Of a DNA stretch of 64,000 bases, positions 17,397-26,378 are shown piece after piece. The translations under genes and the position numbers were made by a program. The stretch's first letter is position 1. The number at the start of each line of letters is the position of its first letter. The stretch lies in contig NZ_JAAQQR010000006.1 in the NCBI RefSeq assembly GCF_011742555.1, positions 62,001-126,000 of the forward strand, written 5' to 3'. The stretch is from Luteibacter jiangsuensis (GTDB lineage Bacteria; Pseudomonadota; Gammaproteobacteria; Xanthomonadales; Rhodanobacteraceae). The notes beneath the pieces were generated by a model. The model searched no databases, was not told the DNA's origin, and was given only the letters and a program-made list of their open reading frames with translations.

Positions 17397-18161
17397 ATGC
17401 TCGACCTCGTAGACACCCACGCGCACCTGGACGACGCCTCGTTCGATGTCGACGGCGATGCCATGTTCGAGCGTTCGCGCGAGGCAGGCGTGCGGCGCTG
17501 GGTCGTTCCCGCGATCGACCGCGGCAACTGGGAGCGGATCGAACGCCTTGCCGCGTCGCGCGAAGGCGTTTCCGTCGCCTATGGCCTGCATCCCCTCTTC
17601 CTGACGAACCATCGGGACGAGCATCTGGACGAACTCCCCGCCTGGCTCGAACGCCACGGCGCCGTGGCGGTGGGCGAGATCGGCCTGGACTTCTACGTCG
17701 ACGGGCTCGACCCGGAACGCCAGCGCGATCTGTTCCATCGGCAACTGGCGATAGCCCGGGAACACGACCTGCCGGTCATCGTGCACGCCCGGCGAGCGTT
17801 CGAGGAAGTGATCCACACCTTGCGCCGCACAGGCGGATTGCGTGGCGTGGTGCACAGTTTCTCGGGCAGCGAGGAGCAGGCGCGGCAGCTGTTCGACCTC
17901 GGCTTCCACATCGGCATCGGCGGCCCGGTCACTTACGAGCGCGCCCACCGCATCCACCGCGTCGTGGCCACCATGCCCCTCGACCGGCTGCTCCTCGAAA
18001 CCGACGCCCCCGACCAGCCGTGCTCGCAGCACCGGGGGGAGCGCAACGAGCCCGCCTATATGCGGGAGGTGCTGCGCACGGTGGCGGACCTGCGCGGGGA
18101 GTCGGAAGCGGACGTGGCCGCGCAGACCACGGCCAACGCCACGGCGCTGTTTCACTTGTAA
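17397..18161 (+). CDS. tatD: TatD-family metal-dependent deoxyribonuclease
   Basis: 254 residues. Opens with LVDTHAHLDD (metal site HxH), then GEIGLDFY, VIVHARRA and VVHSFSGS, and closes with LLLETDAPDQ; all metal ligands of the TIM-barrel TatD hydrolases are seen. Such enzymes have 3'-5' DNase activity in DNA damage responses. ATG 17397 sits at the fold start; an in-frame ORF upstream is antisense to the lipoprotein gene. The group is closer to YjjV/YcfH paralogues than assignable to one of them. Confidence 0.9.
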   Translation: MLDLVDTHAHLDDASFDVDGDAMFERSREAGVRRWVVPAIDRGNWERIERLAASREGVSVAYGLHPLFLTNHRDEHLDELPAWLERHGAVAVGEIGLDFYVDGLDPERQRDLFHRQLAIAREHDLPVIVHARRAFEEVIHTLRRTGGLRGVVHSFSGSEEQARQLFDLGFHIGIGGPVTYERAHRIHRVVATMPLDRLLLETDAPDQPCSQHRGERNEPAYMREVLRTVADLRGESEADVAAQTTANATALFHL

Positions 18162-18171
18162 GCAACAGCCT

Positions 18172-18204
18172 ATTGCTCGCGTCAGGCAATTCTTGCTAGC
18201 CTGA
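18172..18204 (+). promoter_or_regulatory. Candidate operator of the marR-efflux operon
   Basis: Two interlocked imperfect dyads lie 31-63 nt before the marR start: ATTGC (18172-18176) with GCAAT (18186-18190), and TCAGG (18182-18186) with CCTGA (18200-18204). MarR/EmrR proteins usually bind such dyads in their own promoters. No binding data; the arms are short. Confidence 0.4.
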
Positions 18205-18234
18205 TATTTCACCAGCGAACTATTAGCCAGCGAA

Positions 18235-18762
18235 ATGCCCAGGATCAAGACGTGCGTCGAGGCCATTTACGAGGGTGTCGGCAGGGTTAACAGCCGCATA
18301 CCGGGCCTGCCGGTGTCGGAGGTACTGCTCGTTCGGTTGCTGATGCTGACCGCCGGTGCGCTGCTGCGCGAGTTCGAGGACAAGCTCAAGCCCTACGGCC
18401 TCAACGACAGCGACTTCCGCACGCTCATGATGCTGTACAGCAGCGAGGACGGCACCGGGACCCCGGGCGAACTCTGCCTGCTTGCCGATCAGAAGCCCAC
18501 GAACATGACGCGCATCGCCAATGCGCTCGCCAAGCGCGATCTCATCTCGCGCTCGCACGCCACGCACGACCGGCGTCAGGTCGTGCTTCGCATCACGCCG
18601 GCGGGACGCCGTTTCGTGGCGAAGATGCTGCCCCCCATGTTTCCGTCGCTGGTGGAATCCTTCGCCTGCTTCAGCGCGGCCGAACGCAAGACCTTCGAGC
18701 GCCTGCTGAAGAAGCTCGCGCTGCACATCGATCCCCTGGTGGACCCGGACGCCACATCATGA
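18235..18762 (+). CDS. MarR-family transcriptional regulator (EmrR-like)
   Basis: 175 residues. Winged-helix domain about residues 40-140, with recognition segment LADQKPTNMTRIANALAKRDLISRSHATHDRRQVVLRITPAG (the DxR wing motif is HDRRQ). N-terminal ~40 residues serve dimerisation. Its stop overlaps the ATG of the outer-membrane factor gene by 4 nt, so it leads the operon and probably represses it until a lipophilic drug or phenolic ligand binds. Confidence 0.92.
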   Translation: MPRIKTCVEAIYEGVGRVNSRIPGLPVSEVLLVRLLMLTAGALLREFEDKLKPYGLNDSDFRTLMMLYSSEDGTGTPGELCLLADQKPTNMTRIANALAKRDLISRSHATHDRRQVVLRITPAGRRFVAKMLPPMFPSLVESFACFSAAERKTFERLLKKLALHIDPLVDPDATS

Positions 18763-20219
18763 CCCTTGCCCCGCTCCGCCCCGCCCTGCTCGCCTGCGCG
18801 GTCGCCACGTTGCTGGCCGCCTGCCACGTGCCGGCGAAAATCGACCGACCCGCGCTTCGCGACGAAGCGCCCCTGGCCGGCCTGAACACCACCCAGCGCG
18901 CGGGATGGCCCGATGCCCAGTGGTGGAAGGTGTACGGCGATCCGCAACTCGACACGTTGATGGACATGGCGCTGCGCGGCGCGCCCGATCTCGCGCAAGC
19001 GCGCGCCCGCGTGGCGTCGGCCGAGCAGAACATCCGTGTGGCCGCGGCGCAGGCCGGCCTCCGCGTGGATGGCAGCGCGCAGGTCGCCCGCCAGCGGATG
19101 AGCGAACACGGCCTCATTCCCTCGCAGTTCCTCGGGTTCACCTGGTACAACCAGGCCGACCTCGGCATCCAGGTGCGCTACGACTTCGACTGGTGGGGCA
19201 AGAAGCGATTCGCCATCGAATCCGCCATCGACAGCGCCCGGGCGGCGGAAGCCGAACGTTCGGCGGCGTCGCTGGGCATCCAGGCGATGGTGGCCGATAC
19301 GTATTTCGGCTGGCTTGCGGACGAGGCCCGCGTGGTTCTCGCCGACAGGCTCGTCGCCGCACGCGAACGCGCCTTGCGCATCGCCGAGCTACGCGTGAAG
19401 CAAGGCGTCGACGTGCCCGACACCGCCCAGCAGGCTCGCGCGGAACTGGCCGGCGCGCGCCAGCAGCGTGTGGCCTTGCAAGGCTCCGCGAATATCCGCC
19501 GCGTCTCGATCGCCACGCTGGTCGGCGTGTCGCCCGCCGAGCTTCCCGCACTGACGCCGCGTCCGCTGCCCCCGGTGACGCCGGGCCTGCCGTCCGATGC
19601 GGGCACCGATCTCATGGCGCGCCGCCCCGACATCGCTGCCAGCCGGTGGCAGGTCGAGGCCGCACTGCGCCAGACAGATGCGGCGCGCGCGCAGTTCTTC
19701 CCCGACGTCAGCCTCAGCGCGATGGCCGGACTGTCGAGTATCGACATGGACAAGGTCTTCTCGGCCGACAGCCGGGTGTTCTCCCTGACACCCGCGATTC
19801 ACCTGCCGATCTTCGAAGGCGGTGCGCTCGAGGCGAACCACGGGGTGACCCGGGCACAGCTCGACGCCGCCGTGGCCCAATACAACGCCACGGTGACGTC
19901 CGCGGCACGCGACGTCGCCACGCAGGCGCTGGGCGCGCAGCAGCTCGCGAACCGACGAACACAGCAGGCCGCCCAGATCGACGCGGCCGACGCGCTGCTT
20001 GCCAGCGCACGGGCACGCGCGGCGCGTGGCGTACGCGACGACCGCGAGTCCCTCGCAACGGAAGCGGCGCTGATCCAGCAGCAGGACGCGGACACCGATC
20101 TGCACGCACAGGCGCTGTCCACCGACATCGCACTCATCAAGGCGCTCGGCGGCGGTTACCGCGCCGAGCCCGTCGCATCCCCCTCCACTACCAGCACCCA
20201 CGGAACCACGAGCCCATGA
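18759..20219 (+). CDS. Outer-membrane efflux lipoprotein (NodT/OprM family)
   Basis: 486 residues. Lipoprotein signal ending TLLAACHVP (Cys 21), then the two OEP repeats of TolC-like proteins (about residues 65-245 and 270-460), with RVASAEQNIRVAAAQAGLRVDG and LMARRPDIAASRWQVEAA, the latter a hallmark of NodT-type factors. Forms the trimeric exit duct for the EmrAB pump encoded downstream. Overlaps marR and emrA by 4 nt each. Confidence 0.93.
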   Translation: MTLAPLRPALLACAVATLLAACHVPAKIDRPALRDEAPLAGLNTTQRAGWPDAQWWKVYGDPQLDTLMDMALRGAPDLAQARARVASAEQNIRVAAAQAGLRVDGSAQVARQRMSEHGLIPSQFLGFTWYNQADLGIQVRYDFDWWGKKRFAIESAIDSARAAEAERSAASLGIQAMVADTYFGWLADEARVVLADRLVAARERALRIAELRVKQGVDVPDTAQQARAELAGARQQRVALQGSANIRRVSIATLVGVSPAELPALTPRPLPPVTPGLPSDAGTDLMARRPDIAASRWQVEAALRQTDAARAQFFPDVSLSAMAGLSSIDMDKVFSADSRVFSLTPAIHLPIFEGGALEANHGVTRAQLDAAVAQYNATVTSAARDVATQALGAQQLANRRTQQAAQIDAADALLASARARAARGVRDDRESLATEAALIQQQDADTDLHAQALSTDIALIKALGGGYRAEPVASPSTTSTHGTTSP

Positions 20220-21415
20220 GCGCTTCTCCCAACGATACGCAGGCCGCGCAGGACGAAAGCGGCAACGCGCCCAAGGACAAGCGCAAGCGCGGCCGCGCGC
20301 TGCTGATCGCGCTTTTGGTCTTCGTCCTCGCGGGCGTGATCTGGCTCCTGCTCTGGCTGTTCGTGTTCTCCACCCGCGAGACCACCGACGACGCCTACGT
20401 GGGCGGCAACCAGGTGGCCATCTCGGCGCAGGTGCCGGGCATCGTCGTCGGCGTCTACGCGGACGACACCCAGCGCGTGAACGCCGGCCAGGTGCTCGTG
20501 CGCCTCGATCCGACGGATGCCGACGTGGCGCTGCGCAAGGCCGGCAGCGCGCTCGCGCAGGCCGTACGCCAGGTGCGCCAGCAGACGCAGTCGGCCGCAA
20601 GCGCCGACGCGGCGCTCGTGGCTCGCCGACAGGACCTGAAGCGCGCGCAGGACGACCTGAAGCGCCGCCTCCCGCTGCTTGCCGAGAAGGCCGTGGCGCC
20701 CGAGGAAGTGCAGCACGCCCGCGACGCGGTGACCAGCGCGCAGTCGGCGCTGGACGCGGCCCAGCGGCAGGCGGACGCGGCCCGTGCGCTCGTGGACGGC
20801 AGCAACGTCGAGGACAATCCCGCCGTAGCCCAGGCACGTGCCAACTTCCGTCAGGCATGGGTGGCCGCGCAGCGAAACGCCATCGTCGCGCCCATCGACG
20901 GCTATGTCGCCCTGCGCGGCGTGCAGGTGGGCAACAGCGTGCAGCCCGGCCAGCAACTGATGACCGTGGTGCCGTTGCACGATCTGTGGGTGGATGCCAA
21001 CTTCAAGGAAGGCCAGCTGCGCCACGTGCGCATCGGGCAGCCTGCAAAGGTGGAGGCCGACATCTACGGCGGCGGCGTGGAATACCACGGCAAGGTGATC
21101 GGCCTCGGTGCCGGCACCGGCAGCGCCTTCTCACTGCTGCCCGCGCAGAACGCCACCGGCAACTGGATCAAGGTGGTGCAGCGCGTGCCCGTTCGCATCG
21201 CGCTCGATCCCAAGGATCTCGACAAGCACCCGCTGCGCATCGGCCTTTCCACCGCCGTGACGGTGGACATCACGGACGACAAGGGCGACGTGTTGCCCAG
21301 CCAGCCCTCGAACGTTCCCGTGGCGCAGACGCGCGTCTACGACGACGTGGCTGCCAAGGCCGACGCCGCCGCCGACGCCATCGTGCGCGCCAACCTCGGA
21401 GCCGGCGTGCCTTGA
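20216..21415 (+). CDS. emrA: Membrane fusion protein of MFS efflux pump (EmrA-like)
   Basis: 399 residues. Cytosolic basic start, one membrane helix (about residues 27-50), then ETTDDAYVGGNQVAISAQVPGIV, the classical EmrA/HlyD entry, a coiled-coil hairpin (about 115-200) and the lipoyl/beta-barrel return APIDGYVALRGVQVGNSVQPGQ. Bridges the inner-membrane EmrB to the outer-membrane duct. The ATG overlaps the previous stop; its own stop overlaps the TTG start of emrB. Confidence 0.93.
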   Translation: MSASPNDTQAAQDESGNAPKDKRKRGRALLIALLVFVLAGVIWLLLWLFVFSTRETTDDAYVGGNQVAISAQVPGIVVGVYADDTQRVNAGQVLVRLDPTDADVALRKAGSALAQAVRQVRQQTQSAASADAALVARRQDLKRAQDDLKRRLPLLAEKAVAPEEVQHARDAVTSAQSALDAAQRQADAARALVDGSNVEDNPAVAQARANFRQAWVAAQRNAIVAPIDGYVALRGVQVGNSVQPGQQLMTVVPLHDLWVDANFKEGQLRHVRIGQPAKVEADIYGGGVEYHGKVIGLGAGTGSAFSLLPAQNATGNWIKVVQRVPVRIALDPKDLDKHPLRIGLSTAVTVDITDDKGDVLPSQPSNVPVAQTRVYDDVAAKADAAADAIVRANLGAGVP

Positions 21416-22980
21416 GCGACGACACCGCCCTCCCCGACGCGCCCGCCGCCGACGGCCCCAAGCCGCTGCATGGCGGGCCGCTGGTCCTGCTGACGATCGC
21501 CGTCGCGTTCTCCACTTTCATGGAGATCCTCGACATGACGATCGTCAACGTGGCCGTTCCGCACATCGCGGGCAGTCTCGGCGTGAGTTCGAGCGAAGGC
21601 ACCTGGGCCATCAGCTCCTATGCCCTCGCCAGCGCCATCATGCAGCCCCTCACCGGCTGGCTGGCGAAGCGCTTCGGCGAAGTGCGCACCTTCTGCGTCT
21701 CCGTAGGCCTGTTCGTGGCGTTCTCGATGCTTTGCGGCCTCGCCACGAACATGCCGATGCTGGTGATCTTCCGGCTGATGCAGGGCGCGGGTTCCGGACC
21801 GATGGTGGCCCTGTCGCTGTCGCTGCTCCTGGCCAGCTACCCGAAGACCAAACAAGGTATCGCCCTGGCGATGTGGGCCATGACGGTGGTCGTGGCGCCC
21901 ATCTTCGGCCCGATCCTCGGTGGTTACCTCACCGACAATTTCTCCTGGCCTTGGATCTTCTACATCAACGTGCCGGTCGGCGCCGCCGCGGGTTTCGTCA
22001 CCTGGGCCATCCTGCGCCACCGCGAAACGAAGATCGTGAAGGCGCCGATCGATTCGGTGGGCCTCGCGCTGCTCATCGTCGGCGTAGGCTCGCTGCAGTT
22101 CATGCTGGACAACGGCAACGACCACGACTGGTTCGCGTCGCCGATGATCCTCACGCTGGGCCTCATCGCGCTGGTGGCGCTGGTGTTCCTCGTCATCTGG
22201 GAACTCACGGCCAAGCATCCGGTGGTCGACCTCTCGCTGTTCGCCCGCCGCAACTTCGCCATCGGCGTGACCGCGCTGTCACTTGGCATGCTCGCCTTCT
22301 TCGGCATCAACGTGGTGTTCCCGCTGTGGTTGCAGACCACCCTGGGCTACACCGCGACATGGGCGGGCCTCGCGACCGCGCCGGTGGGCATCCTGGCCTT
22401 CCTCGTCTCGCCCTTCATCGGCAAGAACATCCAGCGCCTGGAACTGCGCGCGGTGGTCACCTTCGCCTTCCTGGTGTTCGCGTTCACGTCGTTCTGGTTC
22501 GCCGGGTTCAACAGCGGTGCGTCGTACGCCGCGCTGGTGCTGCCGCGCTTCATCATGGGCATCGCCATTGCCTGCTTTTTCATTCCGCTCAACCAGATCT
22601 TCCTCTCCGGCCTCAATCCGGACCAGATCGCGGGCGCGTCGGGCCTGGCGAATTTCTGCCGCACGCTGGCCTCCAGCGTGTCCACCGCCATCACGGTGAC
22701 GCTGTGGCAGCACCGCACTGACTCTCACCATGCGTCGCTCACCGAATATGTGACGCACGCCTCGCCCGCCACGACGGCGTTCACCCAGAAGCTCACCGCG
22801 CTGGGCATTCCGGGCAAGCCGGGGCTCGCCGTGGTGGACCAGCTGGTCACCCGAGAAGCCGCCACGCTGGCGGTCAACGACGTGTTCTGGGGCTGCGCCA
22901 TCCTGTTCCTGTCGCTCATCCCCATCCTCTGGCTTGCGAAGCCGCCGTTCGGGAATGCCGGTGGTGCAGCCGCACATTAA
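21412..22980 (+). CDS. emrB: Multidrug MFS transporter, DHA2 14-helix family (EmrB-like)
   Basis: 522 residues with about 14 membrane helices. Motif D1-like MEILDMTIVNVAVPHIAG, motif A WLAKRFGEVRTF and motif C AMTVVVAPIFGPILGG are present. Pumps hydrophobic drugs using the proton gradient. No ATG or GTG precedes the first helix near the emrA end; TTG at 21412, overlapping the emrA stop (TTGA), fits best. Last gene of the marR-OMF-emrA-emrB operon. Confidence 0.93.
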   Translation: MSDDTALPDAPAADGPKPLHGGPLVLLTIAVAFSTFMEILDMTIVNVAVPHIAGSLGVSSSEGTWAISSYALASAIMQPLTGWLAKRFGEVRTFCVSVGLFVAFSMLCGLATNMPMLVIFRLMQGAGSGPMVALSLSLLLASYPKTKQGIALAMWAMTVVVAPIFGPILGGYLTDNFSWPWIFYINVPVGAAAGFVTWAILRHRETKIVKAPIDSVGLALLIVGVGSLQFMLDNGNDHDWFASPMILTLGLIALVALVFLVIWELTAKHPVVDLSLFARRNFAIGVTALSLGMLAFFGINVVFPLWLQTTLGYTATWAGLATAPVGILAFLVSPFIGKNIQRLELRAVVTFAFLVFAFTSFWFAGFNSGASYAALVLPRFIMGIAIACFFIPLNQIFLSGLNPDQIAGASGLANFCRTLASSVSTAITVTLWQHRTDSHHASLTEYVTHASPATTAFTQKLTALGIPGKPGLAVVDQLVTREAATLAVNDVFWGCAILFLSLIPILWLAKPPFGNAGGAAAH

Positions 22981-23087
22981 ATGGGCGTTACCTAAATCGA
23001 TCCAAATACCACTTGTGAAATCTGAAAACGATTACCGTGACTTAGGACAACTGGTGCGGCGCAATACCTCGTGGTAGCTTTCGCCGC

Positions 23088-23588
23088 ATGGCACAAACCC
23101 TACGCATCATTAAGAAGTATCCGAACCGTCGTCTCTACGATACGGAAATCTCGAGTTACATCACGCTGGAAGAGGTCCGCCAGCTGGTGCTCGATGGGGA
23201 AACCTTCGAGGTTCGCGACGCCAAGTCCGGCGAGGACCTGACCCGATCGGTGTTGCTGCAGATCATTGCGGAGCACGAGGAGCACGGCCAGCCGATGCTC
23301 TCGCCGCAACTGCTGTCGCACATCATCCGCTTCTACGGCGATTCGCTGCAGGGCTTCATGGGTCCGTACCTGGAGCGCAGCCTGCAGGTCTTCCTCGACC
23401 AGCAGCAGCAGTTCCGCAACCAGCTGAACAGCCTGATGGGCCAGACGCCGTGGTCCATGCTCAACGAGATGACCGAGCGCAACCTCGACGTATGGAAGTC
23501 GATGCAGCGCGGGTTCCTCGATGCGGCCACCGCCAAGCCGGCGGAGCCCGTGCGCCCCGCCACGCGCACCGGCAAGAAGGCGGGCTGA
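23088..23588 (+). CDS. phaR: Polyhydroxyalkanoate synthesis repressor PhaR
   Basis: 166 residues. N-terminal PHB/PHA accumulation DNA-binding domain RIIKKYPNRRLYDTEISSYITLEEV (residues 5-65) is diagnostic, followed by the helical PHB_acc region (LSPQLLSHIIRFYGDSLQGFMGPYLERSL). It normally senses PHA granules and represses phasin genes. No pha synthesis gene is in the window. An AT-richer 107-bp gap (22981-23087) separates it from emrB and should hold its promoter. Confidence 0.93.
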   Translation: MAQTLRIIKKYPNRRLYDTEISSYITLEEVRQLVLDGETFEVRDAKSGEDLTRSVLLQIIAEHEEHGQPMLSPQLLSHIIRFYGDSLQGFMGPYLERSLQVFLDQQQQFRNQLNSLMGQTPWSMLNEMTERNLDVWKSMQRGFLDAATAKPAEPVRPATRTGKKAG

Positions 23589-23673
23589 CCGGCGCCCCTG
23601 GCCCTCTTGCCCCCGGCGGCGCTGCGGCGCACGATGCGCTGCCCCGCAATATCGCGTCCGGACGAAGGTCGCC

Positions 23674-25041
23674 ATGCCCCGTAACGACATCACCGTGGTC
23701 GGCGCCGGATTGGTCGGCGCCATGGTGGCCACCCTGCTGACCCAACGCGGCTTTCGCGTCACCGTCTACGAAAAGCGTCCGGACCCGCGCAAGGCCGGCT
23801 TTCTCGGGGGGCGCTCGATCAATCTCGCGCTCGCGGAGCGCGGTCTGCACGCCCTGCGCGCCACCGGGCTGGCGGACCGCGTGCTCGAGCAGGCCGTGAT
23901 GATGCGCGGGCGAATGGTGCACGACCCTGCCGGCCATAGCGGGCTCCAGCGCTATGGCGTGGACGACACCGAAGTGATCTGGTCGGTGTCGCGCGGCGGA
24001 CTCAATACCCTAATGCTGGACGCCGCCGAGGCGGCGGGCGCCACGGTGCACTTCGACCAGGGCCTGGCCGGTGCGGATCTGGAAGCCGGAACGCTGCGCC
24101 TGCGCGACAGCGCCGGCAACGAGCGCACGGTCGATGCGCCGGTGGTGATCGGAGCCGACGGTGCCGGGTCGGCCCTGCGCGCCGCCATGCACGCGCATTC
24201 GCCGCTCGGCGAACGCGTGGAAGAACTGGGCCACGGTTACAAGGAGCTGGAGATCCCGCCCGGCCACGATCCGTCCGCCCCGTTCGCGATCGAGCGCAAC
24301 GCGCTGCATATCTGGCCACGCGGCCACTACATGTGCATCGCCCTGCCGAATCGCGAAGGCAGCTTCACCGTGACGCTGTTCCTGCCGAACGACGGGCCGC
24401 ATCCCAGCTTCCGCAGCATTGCCGGAACGGGCGCCGCCGAAGCGTTCTTCCGGACCGAATTCCCCGATGCGCTCGCACTGATGCCCGATTTCGCGGCCGA
24501 CTGGGCGGCGCATCCGGTGGGCACCCTGGGCACGCTCTACCTCGACCGCTGGCATATTGGCGGACGCGCATTGTTGATCGGCGACGCGGCGCACGCCATC
24601 GTGCCGTTCCACGGGCAAGGCATGAACTGCGGCTTCGAGGATGCCGCCGAGCTGGCGGATCTCTTCGCCGCGCAACCCGACGACGCCGCGGCCGTGTTCG
24701 CGGCCTTCGAAGCGAAACGCAAGCCGAACGCGGACGCCATCGCGAAGATGGCGCTGGAAAACTACGTGGAAATGCGCGATTCCGTCGCGGACCCGCACTA
24801 CCTGCGCAAGCGCGAACTCGGCGCCCTGCTGGCGGAACGTTCGCCCAGGCACTACCTGCCGCGTTATCGCATGGTCACCTTCACCCACCTGCCCTACGCC
24901 TATGCGCTGGAGCGCGGTCGCGCGCAGGACGTGCTGGTGGAGCAGCTGCTGAAGGGCCACGATGCCGTGGCGTCGGTGGATCTGGATGCCGCAGTACGAA
25001 CCCTCGAGGCCACGTTGCCTCCTCTGCCCTCGCTGCTGTAA
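23674..25041 (+). CDS. kmo: Kynurenine 3-monooxygenase
   Basis: 455 residues, as expected. FAD motif GAGLVGAMVATLL at the N-terminus, RSINLALAERGLHALRATGL (kynurenine-binding Arg/Tyr region), DG motif GADGAGSALRA, and GDAAHAIVPFHGQGMNCGFED. Hydroxylates kynurenine to 3-hydroxykynurenine with NADPH and O2 in tryptophan breakdown to quinolinate/NAD. No other kyn-pathway gene is adjacent. ATG 23674 directly precedes the FAD fold; upstream in-frame sequence overlaps phaR and is not coding. Confidence 0.95.
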   Translation: MPRNDITVVGAGLVGAMVATLLTQRGFRVTVYEKRPDPRKAGFLGGRSINLALAERGLHALRATGLADRVLEQAVMMRGRMVHDPAGHSGLQRYGVDDTEVIWSVSRGGLNTLMLDAAEAAGATVHFDQGLAGADLEAGTLRLRDSAGNERTVDAPVVIGADGAGSALRAAMHAHSPLGERVEELGHGYKELEIPPGHDPSAPFAIERNALHIWPRGHYMCIALPNREGSFTVTLFLPNDGPHPSFRSIAGTGAAEAFFRTEFPDALALMPDFAADWAAHPVGTLGTLYLDRWHIGGRALLIGDAAHAIVPFHGQGMNCGFEDAAELADLFAAQPDDAAAVFAAFEAKRKPNADAIAKMALENYVEMRDSVADPHYLRKRELGALLAERSPRHYLPRYRMVTFTHLPYAYALERGRAQDVLVEQLLKGHDAVASVDLDAAVRTLEATLPPLPSLL

Positions 25042-25215
25042 CGGGTCAGGCCTCCGCTTTCTGTGGGAGCCGACCTGCTCTGTGTGGGTGCCGGCTTTGC
25101 CGGCGATCCCGCGGCAGCGGGCAGGCTCGCGGCAAGCACCCATCGCCGCTGAAGCGGCTCCCACAGAAGCGGACCCGCTCTTTTATGGGAGTCGACCCGC
25201 TTTGTGTGGGAGATC

Positions 25216-26166
25216 CTATGTTCCCGCGCAAGCGGCCGCGAAGCGTTGAGGGTCGAAGGTCGTGCCCTGGCTGATGAGCGCATGGGCCAGACGAAGAATC
25301 TTCCTGGCGAGGATGACGTAGGTCGCTGTGGCGCTGAGGCCTCGCTGACGATAGCGGTCGTAGAGAGGCCTGCCGACGGGGTGCCGGGCGAAGGCCTGGG
25401 CGGCGAGGTAGCCGAGACGCCGGGTCTCGGCGTCCCCTCGCTTGGAGATCCTTCGTTGCCCGCGATAGTTACCCGATTCGCGCGGGCGCGGATCGAAGCC
25501 GACAAAAGCAATCAAGCCGTCGGCCGTGATGCTGGGCAGGCGCCAGAACAAGCTGACCAGGGCGAGGCTGTTCAAGGGCCCGACGCCGGGAATGGAGCGC
25601 AGTTGCTCACGCTGACGGGCACGTTGCTCGTCCTGGGCGACCAGCGCATCGAGCTGCTCGTCCAGCGCGGCCAGGGTCGCCTTGAAACTGGCATGCAGGT
25701 GATCCATCGCCGGCAGCGCCAGATCGCTACAGCCGAGTCGGAGCTGCGCCTGTGTCTGTGCCAGCAGGGCGCGTCGTCGCAGCAGCTGCTCCAGGCGCGC
25801 CGCGCTGGCCGGCGCGGGCAGATAACGGCGCAGGTTGCCCTTCTCGTGGGCGACATAACGGGCGATGACCTGGGCATCGACCCGGTCGGTCTTGGTCCGT
25901 CGGCGCAGACTTTCGGCGTAGTGACGGACGTCGCGGGGGTTGAGCAGGTAGATCGGCAGGTCGTGGCGGACGGCGCCCTGTAGCAGGGCCTGATGGCAGG
26001 CCCCGGTGGCCTCCACCGCGAGCACACTGTGGGCAGGCAATCGGCGTAACCAGGCGTCGATCGACGCGGCGTCGTTGCTCACCCGCTCGGTACGGCCGGG
26101 CACCTCATGACAGGCCACCGTCAGGGCGGCTTTGTCGATATCGATTCCGAAATGCTGTAGTGGCAT
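25216..26166 (-). CDS. IS110-family transposase (bridge-RNA-guided recombinase)
   Basis: 316 residues. N-terminal RuvC-like DEDD domain: Asp 9 (FGIDIDK), Glu 52 (VEATG), Asp 94 and Asp 97 (TKTDRVDAQ). A coiled coil (about 120-185) leads to the Tnp_20 domain with LRSIPGVGPLNSLAL and FVGFDPRPRESGNYRGQRRISKRG; Ser 231 or Ser 241 is the likely nucleophile. The enzyme would join element ends and target using the RNA encoded just upstream. Reading frame is intact and all catalytic residues are present, so it is probably active. ATG 26166 is the only sensible start. Confidence 0.95.
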   Translation of the reverse strand: MPLQHFGIDIDKAALTVACHEVPGRTERVSNDAASIDAWLRRLPAHSVLAVEATGACHQALLQGAVRHDLPIYLLNPRDVRHYAESLRRRTKTDRVDAQVIARYVAHEKGNLRRYLPAPASAARLEQLLRRRALLAQTQAQLRLGCSDLALPAMDHLHASFKATLAALDEQLDALVAQDEQRARQREQLRSIPGVGPLNSLALVSLFWRLPSITADGLIAFVGFDPRPRESGNYRGQRRISKRGDAETRRLGYLAAQAFARHPVGRPLYDRYRQRGLSATATYVILARKILRLAHALISQGTTFDPQRFAAACAGT

Positions 26167-26210
26167 GGCGACCCAACTCCTCGTAGTCTCAAGGACGGCT
26201 GGGGTGAAGT

Positions 26211-26378
26211 CCCATCAGGCGTTAGCTTGTTCATCGGCGATCGGATCGCCAGATCCTTCATCGACGCTCACGATGGGATAGGGATGTCTCCCACGGTCGG
26301 TCTCCTCATACGAGCCGATACCAGCTATGTCCCTCACCCCAGCCCCTTATCTCTCAGCCATCGGCGGGGAGAAAGGGG
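26211..26378 (-). ncRNA. Bridge RNA of the IS110 element
   Basis: About 168 nt, close to the 177 nt known for IS621. Read on the minus strand: a 5' hairpin (arms 26378-26369 and 26355-26343, CCCCTT with AAGGGG); a target loop closed by GGGA (26333-26330) and TCCC (26284-26281), with an inner stem (26322-26312 with 26304-26295); a donor loop closed by CCCATC+GCGT and ACGC+GATGGG, with perfect inner stem GGCGAT/ATCGCC. Target guides: left CATAGCTGG (26329-26321) equals the REP side CATAGCCGG except for one wobble; right GTGGGAG (26294-26288) is complementary to CTCCCAC. Donor guides: AGGATCT (26257-26251) equals the element's right end; ACAAG (26230-26226) complements its left end CTTGT. RNA ends are estimates. 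Confidence 0.85.
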